Shown in pieces: positions 7,608 through 17,180 of a DNA stretch of 64,000 bases (position 1 is its first letter; each line of letters opens with the position of its first letter). This DNA comes from Catelliglobosispora koreensis DSM 44566. Its GTDB lineage: Bacteria > Actinomycetota > Actinomycetes > Mycobacteriales > Micromonosporaceae. The stretch is taken from the NCBI RefSeq assembly GCF_000379685.1, contig NZ_KB903252.1, positions 152,433 to 216,432 of the forward strand, written 5' to 3'. The notes below the pieces were generated by a model, which saw only the letters and a program-made list of their open reading frames with translations, did not search any database and had not been told where the DNA came from. The position numbers were made by a program, and so were the translations under genes.

Positions 7608-8945
7608 ATGGTCTGGCGGAGCTTGCGTGAGCTTCCAGTTTGGCTGAGAGTTTTCGTCTTCGGCCGCCTGATCAAATCGGCTGGTTCGCTCGCCTGGCTA
7701 TATCTGACCGTCTATCTCGTCGACGAGCGCGGGCTCGACCCCGCTGTCGCTGGCCTCATCGTCGGCGCCAACGGGGTCGGCATCGTCGCCGGGGTCGCGT
7801 GCGGCGGCTGGATCGGTGACCATCTCGGCATCCGGCGCACGATGATCGTGGCGAACCTGGGCTCGGCTGCCGCCGCGCTGCTCGTTCCGGTGTCGCCGAT
7901 CGCGTTGCTGGGTCCCGTTTTCACCCTCGGCGGGTTCATCGGCGCGATGTCGTTCCCGCTCGGCATGGCCTTGGTGACAGGCTCACTCCCGGAAACGCAA
8001 CGTCGTGCGGGAGCCGCGCTATCGCGAGCGGCCATGAACGCGGGAGTGGTCATCGGGCCACCGCTCGGTGCGCTTGCCGCGGCGTACAGTTTCCACCTCA
8101 TCTTCGTCATGGAAGCCGTTGCTGGCATAGCGATGGCGCTCTTGATTTGGCGGCTCGTACCGTCACCACCGGTCGCTCACGGTCCCACGCCCCGTCTGAA
8201 GTGGAATGCACTGCTAGCTGACCGTCCGATGTGGACACTGCTCGTGGCGGTCATGTTCGTTGACGCGGCGTACCGGCAGATCTTCACAGGACTTCCGTTG
8301 ATGCTGACCGGATCCGGGACGCCACTGCTCGGCTTCGGCGTGCTTATCTCGCTGAGCAGTGTGCTGATCGTGCTCGCGGAAACGCCTTTGGCGATCCGCT
8401 TGAAGGGGCACTCCGCGCTGCGGATCATTCCGCTGGGCTACGCGTTCATCGCCGCCGGGTTCCTGGTGCTGACCGTCTGGCCCGCCTACGGTGGCGCGGT
8501 GCTGGCGATCGGCGTCATCACGACCGGCGAAATGCTTTACAAGCCAACGTCTGCCGCGTTCGCCGCCGACCGGGCGCCAGATGGCATGCACGGGCGCTAC
8601 CAAGCGCTTTACAGCTCGGCCTCCATCATCGGCTCGGTTATCTCTCCACCGGTTGGTGGCGCGCTGTACCAGTTCGCGCCCTCACTGCTGTGGCCCGTCT
8701 GCACGCTGCTCGCCGCCGCCGGTGGGCTGATGCTCTACCGCGTCTCCCGCACCGGATCTCACGCACCGGCAAGCGCCAGCGACAACGTGTCTGGCACGGC
8801 TGGCCAAGCGGCTACCAGCCCGGCCTTGACGAGTGGCCGCATCCGGCCGTCTGTTGTGGACGACCGGATCCCGCGGCAGCACCGGCGGCGGCACTTTCCG
8901 GCGGAGTTTCGCGCGAGCCGCCCCGGGGTATCCCGAGACGCATGA
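7608..8945 (+). CDS. Major facilitator superfamily transporter
   Basis: 445 residues, about twelve membrane helices over the first 385 residues, with the loop 2-3 motif GGWIGDHLGIRR that matches the MFS G-x-x-x-D-R-x-G-R-R consensus. The last ~55 residues are polar and arginine-rich, likely cytoplasmic. The family exports drugs or imports small solutes; substrate is not evident. A GGGGG ribosome site lies about eight bases before the ATG. The gene overlaps the hemerythrin-like gene by four bases (ATGA) and is divergent from the HxlR-peroxiredoxin gene. Confidence 0.82.
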   Translation: MVWRSLRELPVWLRVFVFGRLIKSAGSLAWLYLTVYLVDERGLDPAVAGLIVGANGVGIVAGVACGGWIGDHLGIRRTMIVANLGSAAAALLVPVSPIALLGPVFTLGGFIGAMSFPLGMALVTGSLPETQRRAGAALSRAAMNAGVVIGPPLGALAAAYSFHLIFVMEAVAGIAMALLIWRLVPSPPVAHGPTPRLKWNALLADRPMWTLLVAVMFVDAAYRQIFTGLPLMLTGSGTPLLGFGVLISLSSVLIVLAETPLAIRLKGHSALRIIPLGYAFIAAGFLVLTVWPAYGGAVLAIGVITTGEMLYKPTSAAFAADRAPDGMHGRYQALYSSASIIGSVISPPVGGALYQFAPSLLWPVCTLLAAAGGLMLYRVSRTGSHAPASASDNVSGTAGQAATSPALTSGRIRPSVVDDRIPRQHRRRHFPAEFRASRPGVSRDA

Positions 8946-9562
8946 CGCTGCCACCCCTGCCTCACCTTCCTGGTGAAGACGACGACTTCCACTATCGTCC
9001 GCCCGGCCGCAGCATCATCGCGGTCCTGAGCGATGAGCATCTGCAGATCGCCGCGCTGTCTGCCGAGCTTTCCGAAAGCGAACAGCCAAATAAGGACCTG
9101 GCGAGCGTCGTGACAGCAACGGTGACGCGCCACCTTTCCGCCGAGGAGCAATACCTTTACCCGGCGGTCAAAGACGCGCTTCCCGACGGGCGGTCCATCG
9201 CCGAGCGTGAGGTCGCGCGCGATGCGGAGATCCTCAAGAAGCTGGCACAGCTCGAAGCCGAGAAGCCCGGGACCCGTGCGTTCAAGAAGCTCGTCGACAC
9301 GATTGGCGCCGAGTTTCACGAGCACAGCAAGACGTGCGCGGGCGAGATCTTTCCCCGGTTGCGCGACGCGATAAGCGAAGCCAATCTGGTCCGCCTCGGC
9401 AACCGCGTGGAGATCGCGGAAGAGGCCGCTCCCACGCGGCCCCATCCCAGCTCTCCCGCGACCCCTCCCCTGAATAAAGTCACCGACGCCGCGCTGGGCG
9501 CCGCGGACAAGATCCGCGACGCCGTGACCGGCCGGAAGACCTATCCTGAAGATCTGGCCTAA
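8942..9562 (+). CDS. Hemerythrin HHE-domain protein
   Basis: 206 residues. The four-helix HHE ligand pattern is visible: DEHLQI (His33), [12 protein letters not shown] (His64, Glu68), a further helix, and EFHEHSK followed by GEIFP. Such proteins carry a di-iron centre that binds oxygen, nitric oxide or iron. An extra ~50-residue Pro/Ala-rich tail follows the domain. Translational coupling to the MFS gene and proximity to a redox regulator point to stress handling, as an inference. The 3' end overlaps the convergent uvrB stop by four bases. Confidence 0.82.
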   Translation: MTLPPLPHLPGEDDDFHYRPPGRSIIAVLSDEHLQIAALSAELSESEQPNKDLASVVTATVTRHLSAEEQYLYPAVKDALPDGRSIAEREVARDAEILKKLAQLEAEKPGTRAFKKLVDTIGAEFHEHSKTCAGEIFPRLRDAISEANLVRLGNRVEIAEEAAPTRPHPSSPATPPLNKVTDAALGAADKIRDAVTGRKTYPEDLA

Positions 9563-11685
9563 GCGGCCTGCGCCATCTGGCGCAACTCTTTCTTCAGTTC
9601 GCGAATCTCGTCGCGGATCCGGGCGGCTAGCTCGAATTGCAGCTCCCCGGCCGCGGCGAGCATCTGCTCGGTCAGCTCCTGGACGAGGTTGCCCAGCTCC
9701 GCCTTGGCCATGCCTTCGGTCTTGGCGTCGATGCGTCCACGATCACGCGAACTCGTGCCTGGCGTCGGAGCTTTGCCCCGGCTCATCTGACGGCCGGAAC
9801 CACCGATGATCGCCCCGCCCGGCCCGTGGCCGCCCATCGCGCTCTCGGTGTCTTCGGCCTCACGGTAGATGTCGTCGAGGATGTCGTGGATCTTCTTACG
9901 CAACGGTTGCGGGTCAACACCATTGGCGACGTTGTGCGCGACCTGCTTCTCACGGCGCCTGTTCGTCTCTTCGATCGCTTCGCGCATCGACGGCGTCATC
10001 TTGTCGGCATACATATGCACTTCACCGGACACGTTTCGGGCAGCACGCCCGATCGTCTGGATCAGTGACCTGCCGGACCGCAAGAAGCCTTCCTTGTCAG
10101 CATCCAAAATGGACACTAGCGAAACCTCTGGCAGGTCAAGACCTTCACGGAGCAGGTTGATGCCGACGAGCACGTCGTAGTCGCCCTTGCGCAGCTCCTT
10201 CAGCAGCTCCACCCGGCGCAGCGTGTCGACCTCGGAGTGCAGGTAACGCACACGGATGCCGTTTTCCAGCAGATAGTCGGTGAGGTCTTCGGCCATCTTC
10301 TTGGTCAGCGTGGTGACCAAGACGCGCTCGTCCTTCTCGGTGCGCACCCGGATCTCGTGCATGAGATCGTCGATCTGGCCCTTGGTCGGCTTGAGCACGA
10401 CCTGCGGGTCGACCAGACCGGTGGGCCGGATGACCTGCTCGACGAACTCACCTTGGGCCTGGCCCATCTCCCATGGGCCAGGGGTCGCGGACAGGAAGAC
10501 CATCTGCCCCACGCGCTCCAGGAACTCATCGAAGCGCAACGGCCGGTTGTCCATGGCGCTCGGCAACCGGAATCCGTGCTCGACCAGGATGCGTTTGCGG
10601 GAGGCGTCGCCCTCATACATCCCGCCGATCTGCGGGATCGTCACGTGCGACTCATCGACAACCGTGATGAAGTCGTCGGGGAAGTAGTCGATCAGACAGT
10701 GTGGCGGGCTGCCCGCCTCGCGCCCATCGATGTGACGCGAGTAGTTCTCGATGCCGGAACAGAAACCAACCTGGCGCATCATCTCGATGTCATAGCTCGT
10801 GCGCATGCGAAGCCGTTGTGCTTCAAGCAGTTTGCCCTGCCGCTCCAGTTCTTCGAGGCGCTCGGCGAGCTCTTCCTCGATCTGGCGCAGCGCCCGCTCC
10901 ATGCGCTCGGGGCCCGCCGTGTAGTGGGTCGCCGGGAAGATCAGCAGCTCGTCGGTTTCCTTCACGACGTCGCCGGTCAGCGGGTGCAGGTAGGACAGCT
11001 TGTCGATCTCATCGCCAAACAGCTCGATGCGGATCGCCAGCTCCTCATACGCCGGGATGATCTCGAGCGTGTCACCGCGCACCCGGAACGTGCCACGGCT
11101 GAAAGCCATGTCGTTGCGCGTGTATTGGATATCGACCAGGCGCCGCAACAGTTTGTCACGGTCGATCTCTTGGCCGACCTTCACACGGACGGTCCGGTCG
11201 AGGTATTCCTCAGGGGTGCCCAGACCATAAATGGCGCTGACCGTCGCGACCACGATCACGTCACGGCGGGTCAACAGCGACATCGTCGCGGAGTGCCGCA
11301 GGCGCTCAACCTCTTCGTTGACCGACGAGTCCTTCTCGATATAGGTGTCGGTCTGCGGAACGTAAGCCTCGGGCTGGTAGTAGTCGTAGTAGCTGACGAA
11401 GTATTCCACCGCGTTGTTGGGCAACAGCTCACGGAACTCTTTGGCCAGCTGCGCGCAGAGTGTCTTGTTAGGAGCCAGAACCAGCGCCGGGCGCTGCAAC
11501 TGCTCGATCAGCCACGCGGTGGTCGCCGACTTTCCCGTGCCGGTGGCACCCATGAGCACCGTGTGCTTGTCGCCCCGCTTGACCCGGCGAGTGAGATCAG
11601 CGATCGCCGTCGGCTGATCGCCAGCTGGCTTGAACTCACTAATAACCTCAAACTTGCCGCCTGCCCGCGGAATGTCCAGCACCAT
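9559..11685 (-). CDS. uvrB: UvrABC excinuclease subunit B
   Basis: 708 residues, full length. Walker A is GATGTGKS at residues 46-53; the damage-probing beta-hairpin follows in the [17 protein letters not shown] region; helicase motifs III-VI include [16 protein letters not shown] and [10 protein letters not shown]; the C-terminal UVR domain ([14 protein letters not shown]) contacts UvrC. It loads at lesions with UvrA and positions UvrC in nucleotide excision repair. A -10-like TAGGTT lies six bases before the ATG, suggesting a leaderless mRNA. The uvrA and uvrC genes are not in the window. Confidence 0.97.
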   Translation of the reverse strand: MVLDIPRAGGKFEVISEFKPAGDQPTAIADLTRRVKRGDKHTVLMGATGTGKSATTAWLIEQLQRPALVLAPNKTLCAQLAKEFRELLPNNAVEYFVSYYDYYQPEAYVPQTDTYIEKDSSVNEEVERLRHSATMSLLTRRDVIVVATVSAIYGLGTPEEYLDRTVRVKVGQEIDRDKLLRRLVDIQYTRNDMAFSRGTFRVRGDTLEIIPAYEELAIRIELFGDEIDKLSYLHPLTGDVVKETDELLIFPATHYTAGPERMERALRQIEEELAERLEELERQGKLLEAQRLRMRTSYDIEMMRQVGFCSGIENYSRHIDGREAGSPPHCLIDYFPDDFITVVDESHVTIPQIGGMYEGDASRKRILVEHGFRLPSAMDNRPLRFDEFLERVGQMVFLSATPGPWEMGQAQGEFVEQVIRPTGLVDPQVVLKPTKGQIDDLMHEIRVRTEKDERVLVTTLTKKMAEDLTDYLLENGIRVRYLHSEVDTLRRVELLKELRKGDYDVLVGINLLREGLDLPEVSLVSILDADKEGFLRSGRSLIQTIGRAARNVSGEVHMYADKMTPSMREAIEETNRRREKQVAHNVANGVDPQPLRKKIHDILDDIYREAEDTESAMGGHGPGGAIIGGSGRQMSRGKAPTPGTSSRDRGRIDAKTEGMAKAELGNLVQELTEQMLAAAGELQFELAARIRDEIRELKKELRQMAQAA

Positions 11686-11691
11686 ACAAAG

Positions 11692-11697
11692 AACCTA
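11692..11697 (-). promoter_or_regulatory. Putative -10 element of uvrB (leaderless)
   Basis: TAGGTT on the minus strand ends six bases before the uvrB ATG, which itself lacks an obvious ribosome site. This is the spacing of a leaderless actinobacterial promoter. I see no LexA-type box next to it. Confidence 0.4.
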
Positions 11698-11902
11698 ACT
11701 CGCCGGTGTGACAATCCGCGCCCACAACCAGGTCACCAGGCCCGATGACGCTAGGTAAGTGACCAACTCCGATGTAGTGATTGTGTGGTGTTTCTCACCG
11801 AGATACCGTCGTTGGGTAGGCCGCTCGCGGCGGCCGCCCCGCGATAGTTAACCGGTCGCGGCCGGACCTCCACACCGGCCGGCCAGCGACTGGCGCACCG
11901 GT

Positions 11903-12108
11903 AGCAGCACCCGATCCGCCCCACCGCAGGATCGGTGAGCGCACCGAGTGCGTGACCGTTCTATCGCGCAGTGGGCCCCGTCGCGGGCGGTCTAAAAACA
12001 CCCAGCAGCACCCGATCCGCCGCCGGGCCACCAGATGCAGGACCGGAACCGAGTGCGTGACCGTTCTATCGCACAGTGGGCCCCCTCGCGGGCGGTCTAA
12101 AAACACCC
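11903..12108. repeat. Two tandem copies of a ~100-bp intergenic repeat
   Basis: Unit 1 is 11903-12003 and unit 2 is 12004-12108. Both open with AGCAGCACCCGATCCGCC, diverge over about 25 bases, then share a ~60-base core containing GAGTGCGTGACCGTTC, a GGGCCCC run and GGCGGTCTAAAAACACCC with only two substitutions. Within each core GACCG can pair with CGGTC and CGC with GCG, giving a similar hairpin. The array lies in the 491-base gap between uvrB and the lipoprotein gene. The remainder of that gap holds nothing I recognise. The minus frame across it is open but reads as repeat-derived, not as a gene. Confidence 0.8.
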
Positions 12109-12176
12109 ACCAGGGCATCTCAGCACGGCACACATCAGAGCGTCACTGGAAGCGTGCGCAGAGCGTTGCAATTGCC

Positions 12177-13679
12177 GTGAGCGAAACCCTTCCGCGCCGT
12201 AAGGTCCTCAATGTCGTGCTGATTGTCGTTGTCGCCGTTGGGCTCATAGGCACGATGGCCGGGGTGATGGCGTCGTGCACCGGTGACGGCAAGGGCAAGA
12301 CGAGAGCACTGTCAGACAGTGAGCTGCAGCTGCTGTCCCGGATGCGGATGAACAATCTTTCTGACGGCGCGGTGGCGATAAAGGCCCAGGTCGGCACCGG
12401 GTCGCGGTTGTCGAACATCGATGGCTGGGTGGACTGGAAGCGCAACCTCCTGTACTTCTCCGCGTATTCGCCGTCATCCAACGCGCTCGTGCAGGCGCGG
12501 CCGGGCGTGATCGCGATCCGGCCGGGAGACCCGGCGAAACCGGTCACGGGCAGCCCGCCGGAAATCCCGCCGGCCGATGGCTGGCGTGTGCGGCCGCTGT
12601 CGTTCTCTGGCGAGGACAAGGCACCGCTGGACAACCTGATCGCTTTCCTGTTCCTCATGGCGCACGATCAGCCCGACCGCGCGGATCTCCTTAAGAGCCT
12701 GCAAACCCAGTGGGTACGCCGTGACAACGCCAACGGCACCGAGGTCGATGTGCTCTTGGGCCCGGCGGTGATCCCGCAGACCGCACCCTCAACACCATCG
12801 CCGCTACCGCCCCTCACCCCGCAAGCCACACCTGACCCCAGTGCGAGCCCGAGCCCAAAGGAGAAACCGGCCGACCCGTTGTCGCTGGAGGCCAATGGCG
12901 GCGCCGTCGGCTATTGGCTCGACGCTGACGCCCGGTTGCACAAGGTGGAAACGTTCCTGGGCAAGGACATGAGCACGGTCATCGAGTTCACCCGGGGTGC
13001 CAAGAGCGATTTCGTGGCCGTCGATGCGCTCGGTGGCCGTGAAATCGCCCCGCGAGCGGTCAGTGACCCGGAGGCGACGCTGATTTCCGCGATGCGACAG
13101 CGGGACTACCGTGCGCGCGGTGCTGAGGTGACCGTGACGCTGCCGGTGCTTCCCGGCGCGCTGCGTAAAGCCAAGGGCTGGCTGGACTGGCAGCGCGGCG
13201 TGGTTTACCTGAGCGTGCGGGACATTGACGATCCGTCGCACAACGTCTTTCTGCACGCGACGCAGAAGGGCGTAGCCCTTCGTCCAGCTGGCGAGGCCGC
13301 GCCCGAGTTTCCGCCGGTGCCAGCCGCTCGTGAGAACTGGGAGAAGGCTCAATGGGGTGATCTGAGTGGCACAGAGGACCTCACCGATCTGGATGTGCTC
13401 GTCTTCGAGGTGCTGGGGATGGGCGTGAACAAACTCGACGACGTCAAACGGATCAAGGAAGGTGCCCGTCGGCTGCGGGTGGACGTGCTCAACGGAGTAC
13501 CCGTTGGGGTGTTTGAACTTGAAGCCACGGCCCCGCCGGGGCAGGCACGGTTGCGCTATTGGCTCGACAACGGCGGGGTGTTGCGGCGTCTGGAAGCGCG
13601 GACCGCGACCGGCGGGCTGGCACAGCTCGACCTGACGCCGGGCACGACGTTGCCCGCCTTGCCCCTGACGGTCAGCTAG
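12177..13679 (+). CDS. Two-module lipoprotein, possibly LppX/LprG-like
   Basis: 500 residues from GTG at 12177. A membrane segment (residues 10-30) ends at VMASC, a lipobox placing the lipidated Cys at residue 34. The rest holds two related modules separated by a Pro/Ser-rich linker (about residues 200-235). GWVDWKRNLLYFSAYS in the first matches GWLDWQRGVVYLSVRD in the second, and YWLDADARLHKVE matches YWLDNGGVLRRLE. The pattern of short strands recalls the mycobacterial lipid-carrier lipoprotein fold, but that is a guess. No operon partner; the convergent coaE overlaps its end by eight bases. Confidence 0.65.
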   Translation: MSETLPRRKVLNVVLIVVVAVGLIGTMAGVMASCTGDGKGKTRALSDSELQLLSRMRMNNLSDGAVAIKAQVGTGSRLSNIDGWVDWKRNLLYFSAYSPSSNALVQARPGVIAIRPGDPAKPVTGSPPEIPPADGWRVRPLSFSGEDKAPLDNLIAFLFLMAHDQPDRADLLKSLQTQWVRRDNANGTEVDVLLGPAVIPQTAPSTPSPLPPLTPQATPDPSASPSPKEKPADPLSLEANGGAVGYWLDADARLHKVETFLGKDMSTVIEFTRGAKSDFVAVDALGGREIAPRAVSDPEATLISAMRQRDYRARGAEVTVTLPVLPGALRKAKGWLDWQRGVVYLSVRDIDDPSHNVFLHATQKGVALRPAGEAAPEFPPVPAARENWEKAQWGDLSGTEDLTDLDVLVFEVLGMGVNKLDDVKRIKEGARRLRVDVLNGVPVGVFELEATAPPGQARLRYWLDNGGVLRRLEARTATGGLAQLDLTPGTTLPALPLTVS

Positions 13680-14259
13680 TCAGGATCTCCCACACTCTGT
13701 CCACTTGGGACTTGAGTTCCTCCAGCGTCCCGTCGTTGTAGATCTCCAGTCCCCCGGCGGCGTGCCGTTGTTCGTCGGTGGCCTGCGCGGCGATGCGGGA
13801 GCGTGCCTCATCTTCGGTCATGCCGCGGTCTCGCACGAGCCGGGCGATCCGCGTTTCCTCGGCGGCGAAGACGATGATGACGGCTTCGTACACCGGCACC
13901 AGGCCGGCTTCGATCAGCAGCGGAACGTCGTTGACGACAACCGTGTGTTCGGGTGCCTGCGAAGCCAGCTCAGCCGAGCGTTCCCGCACCAGCGGATGAA
14001 TGATGCTCTCGAGCCGCTTGCGACGATCGGCATCCCCGAACACGAGACGCCCCAAGGCGGGCCGGTCGAGCGAGCCGTCACTGGCCACAATGGACGGTCC
14101 GAACATGGCGACAACCTGTTCGAACCCAGGCGTCCCAGGCTCAACCACTTCCCGTGCGATCTTGTCGGAGTCGATGATCACCGCCCCGTGCGCGGCCAGC
14201 ATGCTGGCCACCGAACTTTTCCCCGACCCGATACCGCCTGTAAGACCGACCCATCGCAC
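13672..14259 (-). CDS. coaE: Dephospho-CoA kinase
   Basis: 195 residues with the P-loop GGIGSGKSS at residues 8-16, the DSDKIAREVVEPG segment, and the lid region with RLVRDRGMTEDEARSRIAAQ. It phosphorylates the 3'-hydroxyl of dephospho-CoA in the last step of coenzyme A synthesis. The length is that of the kinase alone, without the extra C-terminal domain that many mycobacterial CoaE proteins carry. Start GTG at 14259. It lies downstream of rpsA on the same strand, but a strong hairpin at 14631-14663 separates them. Confidence 0.93.
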   Translation of the reverse strand: MRWVGLTGGIGSGKSSVASMLAAHGAVIIDSDKIAREVVEPGTPGFEQVVAMFGPSIVASDGSLDRPALGRLVFGDADRRKRLESIIHPLVRERSAELASQAPEHTVVVNDVPLLIEAGLVPVYEAVIIVFAAEETRIARLVRDRGMTEDEARSRIAAQATDEQRHAAGGLEIYNDGTLEELKSQVDRVWEILTS

Positions 14260-14333
14260 GCGCGCACGATAACAAATGACCAGCCCGCGCGCCTAGCACG
14301 ATTCCGGCGAAACACCCCATAACGTTGCGAGAC

Positions 14334-14573
14334 GTGGAACAGCTCAGCCTTGTCGTCTCTCACCGCTATCGCGGTCCCAAGCACCGCAACGGAACCCCGG
14401 GTCTCGTGCCCTACCGGCAGCGCAGCGGGCGCCCCGCCCGGCACCGCCGCCGAACCCGGGTCAAGATGCACCAAGTCACCCTCGCACTGGCGAGCATCAC
14501 GGCAGGAATTCTGTTGGTGCTGAGCGGTTACCGGGCCGCCGAAGGTGCGGCGGTCATCCTGAGCATGTTCTGA
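14334..14573 (+). CDS. Possible small membrane protein
   Basis: A frame of about 79 residues from GTG 14334: a basic region (RYRGPKHRNG, RPARHRRRTR) and then one membrane helix (VTLALASITAGILLVLSGY). TAACGT eight bases upstream could be a leaderless -10. An ATG at 14466 would give a 35-residue single-helix peptide instead. It lies alone in the 416-base coaE-rpsA gap, and a good hairpin terminator follows at 14581. No homology is recognised. Confidence 0.4.
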   Translation: MEQLSLVVSHRYRGPKHRNGTPGLVPYRQRSGRPARHRRRTRVKMHQVTLALASITAGILLVLSGYRAAEGAAVILSMF

Positions 14574-14581
14574 TCACGCCG

Positions 14582-14620
14582 AAGCCGGGCGCCGCCATGA
14601 GGCTGCGCCCGGCTTTCGTT
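14582..14620 (+). terminator. Rho-independent terminator candidate
   Basis: AAGCCGGGCGC (14582-14592) pairs with GCGCCCGGCTT (14605-14615) around a 12-base loop, and TTCGTT follows. It lies directly after the small ORF that ends at 14573 and would end plus-strand transcription before it runs into rpsA. Confidence 0.6.
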
Positions 14621-14630
14621 TGCCCGCATG

Positions 14631-14663
14631 CGAAAGGCCCGCGGCAGTGCCGCGGGCCTTTCG
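14631..14663 (-). terminator. Strong hairpin after rpsA
   Basis: CGAAAGGCCCGCGGC and its exact complement (14631-14645 and 14649-14663) enclose a three-base loop, 12 bases beyond the rpsA stop. It is nearly symmetric, so it could act in both directions. No long T-run follows on the minus strand. Confidence 0.7.
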
Positions 14664-14675
14664 GTTCACCAAGTG

Positions 14676-16157
14676 TTAGTTGCCGCCAGCGAGCTTCTCG
14701 CGCAGAGCCGCGAGAGCCTCGTCGGTGGCCAGGGTGCCACTCGGCTCCTCGGCCTTCTTCGCCTCGACCGGGGTCGAGGTGGAGACGTTGCCGGTAACCG
14801 GTGCCTCGGCAGCCGCGACAGCGTCGGCGGCACGCGAGGTCTGGACCTGCTTGGTGTGAGCTTCCCAGCGCGTGCGGGCGTCAGCGTATTGCTTCTCCCA
14901 CAACTCGCGCTGCGAGTCGTATCCCTCAAGCCACTCGCCGGTCTCCGGGTCGAAGCCTTCGGGGTAGATGTAGTTGCCCTGCTCGTCGTAGGTCGCCGAC
15001 ATGCCGTAGAGGGTCGGGTCGAAGTGCTCTTCACCCTCGACGAAGCCCTCGTTGGCCTGCTTGAGCGACAGGCTGATCCGGCGGCGCTCAAGGTCGATGT
15101 CGATGACCTTGACCATCACGTCAGAACCGACCTGCACGACCTGCTCCGGGATCTCCACGTGGCGCTCGGCCAGCTCGGAGATGTGGACCAGACCCTCGAT
15201 GCCGTCCTCGACGCGCACGAACGCACCGAACGGAACGAGCTTGGTGACCTTGCCCGGCACGATCTGGGTGATCGCGTGGGTGCGGGCGAACTGACGCCAC
15301 GGGTCTTCCTGGGTCGCCTTCAGCGACAGGGAGACACGCTCGCGGTCGAGATCGACGTCGAGAACCTCGACCTCAACCTCGGTGCCGACCTCGACAACCT
15401 CGGACGGGTGGTCGATGTGCTTCCAGGACAGCTCGGAAACGTGGACGAGACCGTCGACGCCACCAAGGTCCACGAAGGCACCAAAGTTGACGATCGAGGA
15501 AACGACGCCCTTGCGAACCTGGCCCTTCTGCAACTTGTGCAGGAACTCGGTGCGCACCTCGGACTGAGTCTGCTCGAGGTAAGCACGGCGGGACAGGACC
15601 ACGTTGTTGCGGTTCTTGTCCAGCTCGATGATCTTCGCCTCAAGCTCGCGGCCCACGTAAGGCTGCAGGTCGCGGACGCGGCGCATCTCGACCAGGGAGG
15701 CCGGCAGGAAGCCACGGAGACCGATGTCCAGGATGAGACCACCCTTGACGACCTCGATAACCGAGCCGCGGACGACGCCGTCGTCTTCCTTGATCTTCTC
15801 GATGGTGCCCCAGGCCCGCTCGTACTGCGCGCGCTTCTTGGACAGGATCAGCCGGCCTTCTTTGTCCTCCTTCTGGAGAACCAGGGCCTCGATGTGATCC
15901 CCGACCGTGACAACCTCAGCAGGATCCACGTCGTGCTTGATCGACAGCTCACGAGAAGGAATAACCCCCTCGGTCTTGTAGCCGATGTCGAGCAGGACTT
16001 CGTCCCGATCGACCTTGACGACGGTGCCTTCGACAATGTCGCCGTCATTGAAGTACTTGATGGTTTCGTCGATGGCGGCGAGGAAAGCTTCCTCAGAGCC
16101 GAGATCGTCGACGGTAACCTTGTTGGCGCTCGAGGTGGCCTCGATGCTGCTCGTCAT
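14676..16157 (-). CDS. rpsA: 30S ribosomal protein S1
   Basis: 493 residues with four S1 RNA-binding domains: DGDIVEGTVVKVDRDEVLLD, RGSVIEVVKGGLILDIGLRG, GVVSSIVNFGAFVDLGG and GKVTKLVPFGAFVRVEDG each begin a repeat. An acidic, low-complexity tail of ~130 residues follows, as in other actinobacterial S1 proteins. It helps mRNA binding to the 30S subunit and trans-translation. The start at 16157 (MTSSIEATSS) is chosen because the frame upstream is not conserved in character. The 222-base region upstream holds a possible -10 TAAGCT (16299-16304), which would give a ~135-base leader. Confidence 0.97.
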   Translation of the reverse strand: MTSSIEATSSANKVTVDDLGSEEAFLAAIDETIKYFNDGDIVEGTVVKVDRDEVLLDIGYKTEGVIPSRELSIKHDVDPAEVVTVGDHIEALVLQKEDKEGRLILSKKRAQYERAWGTIEKIKEDDGVVRGSVIEVVKGGLILDIGLRGFLPASLVEMRRVRDLQPYVGRELEAKIIELDKNRNNVVLSRRAYLEQTQSEVRTEFLHKLQKGQVRKGVVSSIVNFGAFVDLGGVDGLVHVSELSWKHIDHPSEVVEVGTEVEVEVLDVDLDRERVSLSLKATQEDPWRQFARTHAITQIVPGKVTKLVPFGAFVRVEDGIEGLVHISELAERHVEIPEQVVQVGSDVMVKVIDIDLERRRISLSLKQANEGFVEGEEHFDPTLYGMSATYDEQGNYIYPEGFDPETGEWLEGYDSQRELWEKQYADARTRWEAHTKQVQTSRAADAVAAAEAPVTGNVSTSTPVEAKKAEEPSGTLATDEALAALREKLAGGN

Positions 16158-16366
16158 GTGGACAGTTGCTCCGGTTGAATGGCGTCGTGCAGACTCCTGG
16201 GGACGCCCGTAGGTGACTGACCTATCTGCTCCCTGCTGAGATGGCCCCCAGCTCTCCCACCGATGGATGAGAAGCTGAACCCACGAACGCCGAAGCACAG
16301 CTTACCGTGCCTATTACCACATGGCGCAACCCCACCCCTGTGGTGACGCTCCTCTCTAACCGCCCA

Positions 16367-16372
16367 TATCCT
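16367..16372 (+). promoter_or_regulatory. Putative -10 of the methyltransferase gene (leaderless)
   Basis: TATCCT ends seven bases before the GTG at 16380 and no ribosome site is present, so transcription probably starts at or next to the start codon. Confidence 0.4.
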
Positions 16373-16379
16373 CGCTGGC

Positions 16380-17180
16380 GTGGAGCCAGGAGCAACGCGA
16401 CGTGAGGTAACGGCCGCCGAGAACAGGCGCGCCTCGCGCGGCTGGTGGGACACGGATGCCGATAACTACCAGGAAGAACACGGCGATTTCCTCGGTGAGG
16501 TCGACTTCGTGTGGTGCCCGGAAGCGTTACGTGAACAGGACGCTCGCCTCCTCGGCGACGTTCGCGGTAAGCGAATTCTGGAACTCGGCTGCGGAGCCGC
16601 TTCCTCCGGGCGCTGGCTTGTTTCCCAGGGTGCTGAGGTGATTGGCCTAGACCTGTCCGCCGGCATGTTGCGCCACGCGGTTTCCCAAAACACTTCTTCG
16701 GGGGTACGCGTTCCGCTCGTTCAAGCCGACGCGACAGCGCTTCCCTTCCGCCCTCAGGCGTTCGACACCGTGTTCACCGCCTTCGGCGCCGTCCCGTTCA
16801 TCGAAGACAGCGCCCGCGTCATGCGGGAGGTGTTCCGCGTGCTCAAGCCGGGCGGGAAATGGGTGTTCTCGGTCACGCACCCGATGCGGTGGATCTTCCT
16901 CGATGACCCGACCGAGCACGGTCTCGTGGCCGTGCACTCCTACTTCGACCGCCGTGCCTACGTCGAATACGACGAGACCGGTGCGGCGACCTATGTCGAG
17001 CACCACCGCACACTGGGCGACCGGATCAGGGAACTGCTCGCCGCGGGATTCGTGCTCGACGATCTCATCGAGCCGGAGTGGCCCGAGGGGCACGAGCAGA
17101 TCTGGGGTCAGTGGTCTCCTCTGCGCGGCAAGCTTTTCCCCGGCACCGCGATCTTCGTGTCACACCGGCCGGCCGTTTAA
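16380..17180 (+). CDS. Class I SAM-dependent methyltransferase
   Basis: 266 residues. Motif I is ILELGCGAASSGRWL, followed by GLDLSAGML (acidic loop), ADATALPF and the REVFRVLKPGGKW motif IV-VI region, the layout of the UbiE/Methyltransf_11 type. The C-terminal ~80 residues, starting at THPMRWIF, probably form the substrate cap. The substrate is not evident, and neighbours give no pathway. Its last 21 bases overlap the convergent membrane-protein gene. Confidence 0.85.
   Translation: MEPGATRREVTAAENRRASRGWWDTDADNYQEEHGDFLGEVDFVWCPEALREQDARLLGDVRGKRILELGCGAASSGRWLVSQGAEVIGLDLSAGMLRHAVSQNTSSGVRVPLVQADATALPFRPQAFDTVFTAFGAVPFIEDSARVMREVFRVLKPGGKWVFSVTHPMRWIFLDDPTEHGLVAVHSYFDRRAYVEYDETGAATYVEHHRTLGDRIRELLAAGFVLDDLIEPEWPEGHEQIWGQWSPLRGKLFPGTAIFVSHRPAV

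Noticed and set aside
10237..11748. 503-codon open frame opposite uvrB
   Set aside because: Antisense shadow of uvrB with atypical residue composition.
14628..16178. 516-codon open frame opposite rpsA
   Set aside because: A shadow of the biased codons of rpsA in the opposite strand; no start signal, no domain, and the S1 gene is unmistakable.
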